Source: Symsagittifera roscoffensis (Eukaryota > Xenacoelomorpha > Acoela > Convolutidae). Taken from it: a stretch of DNA of 64,000 bases. Numbering within the stretch: position 1 is the stretch's first letter; every line of letters starts with the position of its first letter. Below are positions 40,501 to 49,261 of the stretch, piece after piece. The stretch lies in the NCBI RefSeq assembly GCF_963678635.1, contig NC_087069.1, positions 18,698,660 through 18,762,659 of the forward strand, written 5' to 3'. The notes beneath the pieces are model-generated. The model had not been told where the DNA came from, ran no database searches, and was given only the letters and a program-made list of their open reading frames with translations. Made by a program: the position numbers and the translations under genes.

Positions 40501-43500
40501 GAAACTTGGATTTATCAAAAATCGAGCAACCGAGGACTCATTTCAATTAAATGTTTACAGAAAAGTTCTATTTTCGGATTTGAGAGAGCTTATCGCACGC
40601 GTGAAAAAATTCATGGAAAATATGAAAAGAGTAATTGCTCTACTTTGATGATAGTCGTTTAGTGGGGTAAAAATAGATTCAATGATTTCGGCTCCGAGTC
40701 TGGTCCCGCTTCGGTCTTCGGGGATATTGGTGTAATAGAGGGGAGTAGGTATTAGAGTCACCGCGGCCGATACTATTTCAATCAGATAAATGAGCTGTAA
40801 ATGAGGATTTTAAGTCTTAGGGGCAGCTAGATTGAGGAAGGATATGGAAATTTGAGATACGAAGATTTTCGTTGCCAGCATCACATGTACGCACTGCGCC
40901 TCCTAAGTCCCGTCTTCCACAAATTCCAATTCATAAAGCAGACAAATTTGAACGGCGGTTAGGAGTCCACCTCACTCTCTAGTACGGTCCTTTCTAAAAT
41001 TTTAACAATTTAGGCCCGAGGAAAAGCAATTTTTCAAAACTAACTTTGTTTATTCAAAAACGTTGATATAAATCTGGTATCGCACAATAAGTCTGCAATT
41101 TTGGGTGCCTTCCCAGAGATGTCATTAAAACTTAATTGCAAAATGTTCATGGACATGGTATAGATGGGTTTAATTGTTTGATTGGGGGCTCGTTATAGTG
41201 AGGCGTTTTGATACATTACTTGAATTCGGAGTTTGATTAGTTACAAGAAGGTGTGATCACTGGTTGGAAATTTGTTTTTTGAGGGGAATTTGCAACGAGC
41301 TGGCTAGTAAGGTGAGTAATTTTTGTGATATGAGGGAAGTAAATACGATTCTGTACAGGAGGCGCATTGAAAAACTCTGTGCGCGTTGAGCTTTTTCAGA
41401 CTGCTGCATTTGAAAGGGATCCAACCACTTAAGTGGGACCTGACGCTGGCTGAATCTCAAAATATTTTGTTCGCAAGGAGATCATGTATAGGGACCATGC
41501 AAGGGTAGCATGGCTCATTATAAAAAAAATTTTCGCTGCAAAAATGGTTAATTAAATTCCACTGAAAATCTTTCACATTTTATGCGCCATTTACAAGTTC
41601 GTATTTGAAGATTTTTGTTAGGTAACTTTCAAAGATGAACTTAAATTGAACTCAAAATGAGCATATGTACCCCAGTGCATGTCCAATGCATTAAAATGCA
41701 TGAATGGACATCTGTAGTTAGAGCATTTGAAAACTTTTTTCTGAAAAAAAAGAAAATCCGACATAGAACCTTTCCCATTCCTGGTGTAGTCGTTACCCTT
41801 AGACAAAAAATGTCCTGGGTTTCAGGAAATTTGAATTTATCAGAATTCAAGCAACCCAGTGACTCATTCAAATTAAACATTGACAGAAAAATTCTATTTT
41901 CTGATTTGATAAAGCTCGCTAATCGCAAGACTAAAAAAACTGAGAAATTGAAATAATTAATTAATCTTGTTTCATGATAGTCGTTTAGTGGGGTAAATGT
42001 AGACTCAATGATTTCGGCTTCGAGTCTGGTCCCGCTTTGGTCTTCTGGGATATTGGTGTAATATAGAAGAGATTGGGTATTAGAGTCACCCAGGACTATA
42101 CTGTTTTCATCAGATAAGGGAGCTGTAATGGAGGATTTAAAGTCTTTGGGGCAGCTAAATTGAGGAAGGATATGGAAATTTGAGATAGGAAGATTTTCAT
42201 TGCCAGCCTTCACTTGTAAGCATTGCGTGTCCTAAGATCCGTCTTCCACTATTCCTATTTCCCGTACAGACACAGGCGAAGTTGCACTGCGCATACACGA
42301 GCAGAAAAATGACCCACAACGCTACTGGGAAAAAATAAATGAGTAAAACTTTGTGTCCACAAAAATTCTTAAGTGACGAACGCCAATTATGAGTCTACAT
42401 AATTGCTAAGTGACGCAAGCCAGTTATGACGCATTAGTAGTACCAGTCGATTTGAAAAAAAAACCAACTAACATGCCTCAACTTATAGAGCGGACGTATT
42501 TAACTAGTATACAAGAAGTTCATTAAAACATCTGACTCTGCCCAGGTTCGAACCCTCTTATTTTTTGCGGGTCTCCTTCCCTATCTCTACGCTACAGATC
42601 AATGATACCTTGAAGCTAAAGTGCTAATGTTATGTAATAGTCTGTGTTAGTATCCGTAGCATTGGCTGTACTTAATACCTGGTTATTGATCAAAATGAAC
42701 ACTTTGAAAATGAACACATTTTGTCGCAACAATTGTATCGAAACAATATTTGCGACTTAGTTTGGAAAAAAAGAGAGTTCATGCTATCACACAAGCTTTG
42801 CTTGCGTAATTAAGAACTAATCAATCTTCCACAGCGCAAAAACTAGAATAGCTTTGAAATGGTAACTGTAGCTCGCAAGTGATTTTTGAATATCTGGTCC
42901 CTTTTTTTCGACCGTTCCTAATTATTCCACACATTCACTTATTTTGATAAATCCGCAAATTTTCCAAAACGATGAACAACATGAGTCAAATTTGTAGATG
43001 CTTTAATGTCGACAACATTATTCACGAAATATTGAATACCATATTTGAATCAAATTACCAAAATGAATTTTATTTTGAACCTTCTGGTGGAATCAAAGAT
43101 TACTCTCGATTTAAGTTTAAAACTCTTTTTCAACCTTTTCTAACGAAACCAAAAAAAGCTTAAGTTTCGAAAAAGAGCGTGATAAAGCCTAAACTTCGAG
43201 CGTGATAAAATTTAAGAATGTTCTTTGACAAAAAAACTCTAGCTACCTAAATAGGTGTCTTGTTCATCCGCAAATAATAAGCTGCTAACTTACGCCGTGG
43301 CCGATTCGTATTCATCATTGGTTACACTTGTGACCAAGTACACCCTTTTCTTTTGCAACATCGTTTTCAGGAACCCAACAGAAGGGTAGTCGTACAAGAT
43401 AGAACCAGCACTTTGCTCTGTTGTAGAAGCTCCCCTACATTGATCCACAGCAGGCTGGATGATTCCTGGTAAGAAAAACTTGAAATATTGTTCAAACACG

Positions 43501-46500
43501 AATACAGAGTACTTCCCAGCTTAAGTCAACTTATGTCATCCAGAATTTACCGCGCTCCCACTTGTTTAGCGTTAAATGATTGGAAATGTCTTGTAACCGG
43601 TTTGAACAACAATTGATCCCCAAAATTGTTCTAAACATCTTTTCGTTCATTAACAGTAAAAAAATCAAAACGACCGTGACCGATTTCAGCTTACACAGAA
43701 CTATAGAGTGGTAAGTTAGCTTTGAAAAATTAAACGTTACGCGTGAATGAGGCAACCCATTGAATTATTTAAGCATGAGTTGTCATCAAGATATCAATAT
43801 TGACTATTTTAGTTTCGATGCTCAATTAAATCATTTTTCTACCCAAGATTGAGTTGATTGTTTGGCATGTAAAAAATATTGCTGATCGTTTCACGGTCAT
43901 ATTTCCGAGCCATGACTAGCTCCTTCCAACTTTTGAGATTTAAGCCAAATATTGGGTTAGCAAAAAATTTTAAAAAATCATTGAACTAACCTCCAAATCG
44001 CCCGTCGCCAGCCACCCAAAACGGAGAGTCCGTGACCAAGAAAATGACGTGCCTCGTATCCGATAGAGAGGTAAAGCCCAAATTATCCTTGCAAGCAAGG
44101 GCCTAAATTTAAAATAGCACAGATGTAATATCTTAGTTTCGATTACTTGTTAGCAGATAATTCACTAAAATGGGGTCGCGCAAATTGACTAGAAATCCAT
44201 TTTTGCCAGAATATATTAATTTCAACCATGTTACAGAATTAAGACTTAAATAATTCAGCAATTAAACCGTTCGAATCAAATTTATATCCACCCAACTAAA
44301 ACAGTTACAGCAGATGATGTTAACTTAGTTCAAAGATGGAGTTATGAGGTAGCAGATCTAAACTTATTCAATTGGGGGATTGGATGTTAAATTGGTTTAA
44401 AAATTCTATTATTCTGTTTAAGAAGCCTTTATTTCAGCTTGGCGAAAGAATGCGTCCTGCTCAACCTGTGCGATGACATCAATGTGTGCTTCTGGGTCAT
44501 TATCAACGTCCAAGAGAATCTTGACTTGAATTTTTTCCACTTCTTCGTCGAAGCTGCTGAGATCGCTCGTCAGACTGTTCACCAGGGTCCAGAACTCGAA
44601 CTCCTAGATTTAAAAAGTTTCAATTATTATTTTGTAGAAAACCCACCAATTAACTGAGTGAAGAAAAAATGATTCCTTGCTAATGAAAAGTTTTGCTAAA
44701 GGAGAGTTTCTAATGTGAAAAAGTTTGTCAGCCATCAATTCACTTAAAGAGCCCAAAAAATGATGTTACCTCATGTTCCTTTCGGTTTAATATCTGGATT
44801 TGAGCACAAAGTATTCTTTTTCAACAACAATTCAGCTCAATCAAAATTTCCCCACGTAAAAATTCATAGTTCCCATGCTGCTCGAATCCAAAAAAAAAAC
44901 AATCGTTTTCGATTTTTTTTTTCATATGTACGGCTTAAGATTTCAGGAGATATTGAAACTAACTGATTTATCTTCGGGATTCGCTACGTTTATGTTGTCA
45001 AACAGTTTGGAAGCTGTCAAATTGACAAAGGTAAACGGGATTGCCTCCTTGTCATTGAAGAGCCCCAGCCCAACAATCGAGTTTTTCCATGTCTCCGTCA
45101 CCTTCTTAGCCAGTTCTTTGGAGTTCACTTTCACTGAGTCCAATGCTCTCAGCATAGATCGCGAGGCATCCATAAGAAAGTACATCTGGTATGGAAGGTC
45201 AGGCTGCGATTTCACCTTAAATTGGATAATCAAATATCATTACATTTGTTAAAAAACGAGGTTACACAAAAGTGAAGCTACATATTACAAAAATCATACG
45301 AATTTTTTTTGAAAATCTTTCAGAAAATAGACCCAGGTATTTGAACCCCATATGTATCACAGGTATACGTTCAACTGACTGCGAATCCCAACCTTCAATT
45401 AGCTCAATATAGAAATATCGGCGTTTTTTTGAAGAAACGTTAGTTGTTAATTTTAGAGAACTGGATCAAGACGTAAATCTTTTCCTACGCAAACTCTGAA
45501 AACTATAGTCCACTTTTGAAACTATGAGTCAATCATCATTTTCGTGCCATTTGAACTTGTGATTGAAGCGCGTAACTTGTCTTCTAAGTTAAATGGGACG
45601 AGCAAAAAAAGACGAAGAAAACCACGTTACTTAAGTCAGTGAAATACATTTCGTTCATTATGCTTCACGGAGCAGTATGATCCAAAAGCAAAACAAACGA
45701 ATTGAAGACATAATTAACGCCGCTATTAATTGTTTGTCGTGAAACCTAACTAGCGTGTAACGCACCTCCGGTACTCAAAATAAACCGCATATATTGGAAA
45801 TAAGATCTGTATTCTTTGAGTGTACTCTGACAGCACCCAATTACAAGGTTCGTAATTACGAATTTTGCAGTTTTTTATTCAAGTTTTTCATACAAATTTT
45901 GAAGAACCATAATATTTTGTGGAGTTTTTTTATAAGTTCTTCAAAATTTTTTAAATGAACTAAGAAACGTCACATCTGGGAAACTAAAAGCAATTGAGCA
46001 GTCGCATTTGGACGCAAGATTTTCAACTTTTGAGAGTACTCTCATAGTACCCAACTAAAACGTTGGTAAATTCAAATTTTGAGAAAGTTCACCTTAAGTT
46101 TTCTAAAGAAGGTACTTTTTGAGAACCATAAAAAAATTTCACATCTCGAAAACTACCAAAATTTCAGCAATCTTATTTGATGCCGATATTCGCAATCTTT
46201 GAAAGTACTCTGACAGCACACAACTACAGGGTTGAGAATTTCACTTTAGTTAATTATTTTTTAATTTGAGTTCTCTGAAATTTTCCAAAAAAATCGTCAT
46301 ATATCTTAAGCTGAAAAGATTTGGGCATTCTCAATTGGAGGCTGAATTTGCGACCCCTGAGATTACTCTGAATGCCCCCAACTACAGGTTAGGAATTTCA
46401 AACTTTGAAAAAAAAATTAATTTAACTTTCATGAAAATTTTTTGGAAAAATCACAAAAAAAGTCATATATGGAAAACTGCAAGGTTTTGAGCAGTCATAT

Positions 46501-49230
46501 TTGGAGGCAAAATTCGCAAAACCAGAGAGAACCCTGACAAAGCCTCACTACATAGATGGTAATTTCAAGTGTTGTGAAATTTTTTATATCTCAAGTTCTC
46601 TAAACAATTTTGAGAAAATCCTGAAAAACTTCATATCTCGAAAACTACAAATACTTGAGCAGCCATATTCAGTGGAAAGATTCGCAACCCCCTGAGAATA
46701 CCCTCACATATTCCAATAAAAGGATTGAGATCTTCGACGTTTTGGAATTTTTTAACATCAAAGTGTTTTGAAAATTTCGTAGAAAATCATAAAGAACGTC
46801 AAAAACTAAAAGGATTTAAGCAATCATATTTGGAGGCAAAACTCGAAACTCCTGAGAAAACCTTGTCAGAGCCTCACCACAGAGGAGCGAATATCAAATT
46901 TTGTGAAATTTTTTATATCTAAATTTTCTGAAAAAATTTTGAAAAAAAAAAATCCTAAAAAAGCGTCATATCTCGAAAACTACAATGATTTGAGCAGCCA
47001 CGATCAGAGGCAAAATTTGCAACCCTTGAGATTACTCTCACAATATCCAACAACAGGAATGAAATCTTCAACTTTTTGGAACTTTTTAAAATCTAAGTTT
47101 TTGAAAATTTTTAGAAAAAAATCATAAAACAACGTCATGTCTCGAAAACTACAAGGATTATAGAACTGAGATTTGGAGACAAGATTCGCAAACCCTGAGA
47201 GTACCCTGACAGCAGCCAACTACAGGGTGAGAATTTCAAAAATTGAGAAATTTTTTTAATTAATTTTTCTAAAATTTTTTTAAAAAAAATCTCGAAAATT
47301 GCCTATCTCGTAAACTAAAAGGATTTGGTTATTCATATATGGAGGCCAAAATAGCAAAACCTGGCAAAAAACTCTGAAAACATCCCAATATTAGGTTGCT
47401 AATTTTAAACTTGATGAAATAAACACTTAATTTAAACTGAAAATCGAAAAAAAACTGAACCATAGCAATATACGATATGGATTAAACGTGAAATAATTCT
47501 TTTGCTAAAAATGCAAAAATAATAGGTTGAAAAAGCCTAAACATGGCGTAATGGTGACGCCCGCAATTAAATATATAATAGATAGATGAAAGTTAAAAAT
47601 TTAGGAGACGGGTAGACAGACAATCAAATTAATTTTAAAAAGCAGGTATACAGAGAGGCTTAATTTGGCCTCGCAAAAAAATTAATAAAAACTATTGACC
47701 TAGCAAAAAAAAACTAAATGAAACTTTTTTTAAGCATTTCAATATATGATATAGCTTAAACATGAAAAAACTCTTTCGTTAAACATGCAAAACTATTATG
47801 CTTAAACATGGGAGATAGCTGTCACTTGCATTTAAATATAGTATATATATAATAATAATATGAATTTAGCGTACGCAAGGGGTTATAGAGATAGATAGAT
47901 ATGGATAGATAGATTCCGAGGAACATTTTATATATGACAATTGCATCTGTGCTATAATCGAGGGTAGATTATAAATGACAATTCTCTTGATGCTTTAAAA
48001 TCGACTTGATTTATTCATAAAATTTTGACGATGTGTTTATATAGCGTTGGTATGGCCCTATCCAACCTCTGCACGGACCGTCGCATGACGGAAGGACCTA
48101 ATTCAATTTACCCTTTTTTACTAGCAGAAACATGGTCTGGCTAAAAACCAAAAAAGTATTTAAAAAAATCACTTATCAAAATTGAATTAAATAAGGTAAC
48201 AGATCTATACCACATTAGAGGAAAACAAAACTACGGTTTAGAAAGTTTTTTTTCCAAATTAGTGTAGTTTTTTCTGCTTGGTCTGATCTGACCTAAAAAT
48301 ATAATTGAGGCATCTTAAACGGTCATAGTAATATAGGCAATTGGACAAAAACAAAAATTTTTGTAGAAAATGACTAGAAAGATTTTTTTTTCGAAATTTT
48401 TGAATTTTATGCTTCCCAAAAAGAAGCTAAATATCTCCGAAAACTTATTTTACTTGCTTAAAATAAGGTTTCAAAGTCTTAAATTAGGCACAATTTAGCT
48501 GTTGTAAGCATGCTCGTTTGCTTCATTCGCTCGAATTAAGACGAAAAGTCAAAAATTTCCAACCGGTTTTTCTCGAAATTAGGAAAAAAAAATTTCATAT
48601 TTTTAATGTGGTTCGAATCAAGACTATAAGGGCTTTAATATGATATGTCAATCAACCCAGTCCGATGATTATTTTGCGTGGAAAACAATTTTGCGTGATT
48701 GGTACCTGATTGTGCGTGGAAAACAAAATAAACTAAAACACTGAATATAAAGTTCCTCCCCGTTTTCAATGGTCGGAACATTAACTCCATGTTTTCTTAA
48801 AAGAAGGTCAGCGATAAATTCAACTTTTCTAAAATAGATTGTCAAAAATGAATCAATTTCAAAAATGACCAGAAACTAATAGAAAAAACAATAGTTAAAT
48901 AAGCTGACAGAATTAAAGCCGACACCCAATAAGATGAAAATCATCCAAAAGTTTCGGCAAAAAAATCGTGTTTACAAAATCTTACAAATAACACCGACTA
49001 CTAACCAACTTTTTAGGTGGTAAATATAGGTGCTACTTAGCACCAAATAATCCACCTCTATCCAATTAATTACATTCACCATTCCTTTTAAAATGAAAGG
49101 ACTCAAGGCTAGATTATTAGATCATATGTGGAGCTATTTTGTATAACATTATCAAGAGAACAATGCCTGTTCATGGATCTTTTATTGTCTTTGCAACAAC
49201 TGCAGAATGAATTACCACACATGATCCACC

Positions 49231-49261
<31 letters not shown>

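Larger units (their letters stand above)
34758..43293 (-). other. Integrin intron 6 (8.5 kb)
   Basis: Holds R2 copies (34885-35370, 37845-38245, 40080-40380, 41540-41730), a tRNA-like segment (35522-35587), an R3 copy (37060-37685), LINE fragments (38860-40065, 40640-40905, 41150-41500, 41985-42240) and an R4 copy (42270-42745). No integrin exon is missing across it: exons 6 and 7 join in phase. Confidence 0.6.

Noticed and set aside
42531..42608. Functional tRNA gene
   Set aside because: Acceptor and anticodon stems do not pair properly, and the segment lies inside a dispersed repeat; it is a SINE head.
45800..47400. CRISPR-like array
   Set aside because: Units are contiguous 166-bp satellite monomers without short repeats and unique spacers, in a eukaryotic intron.
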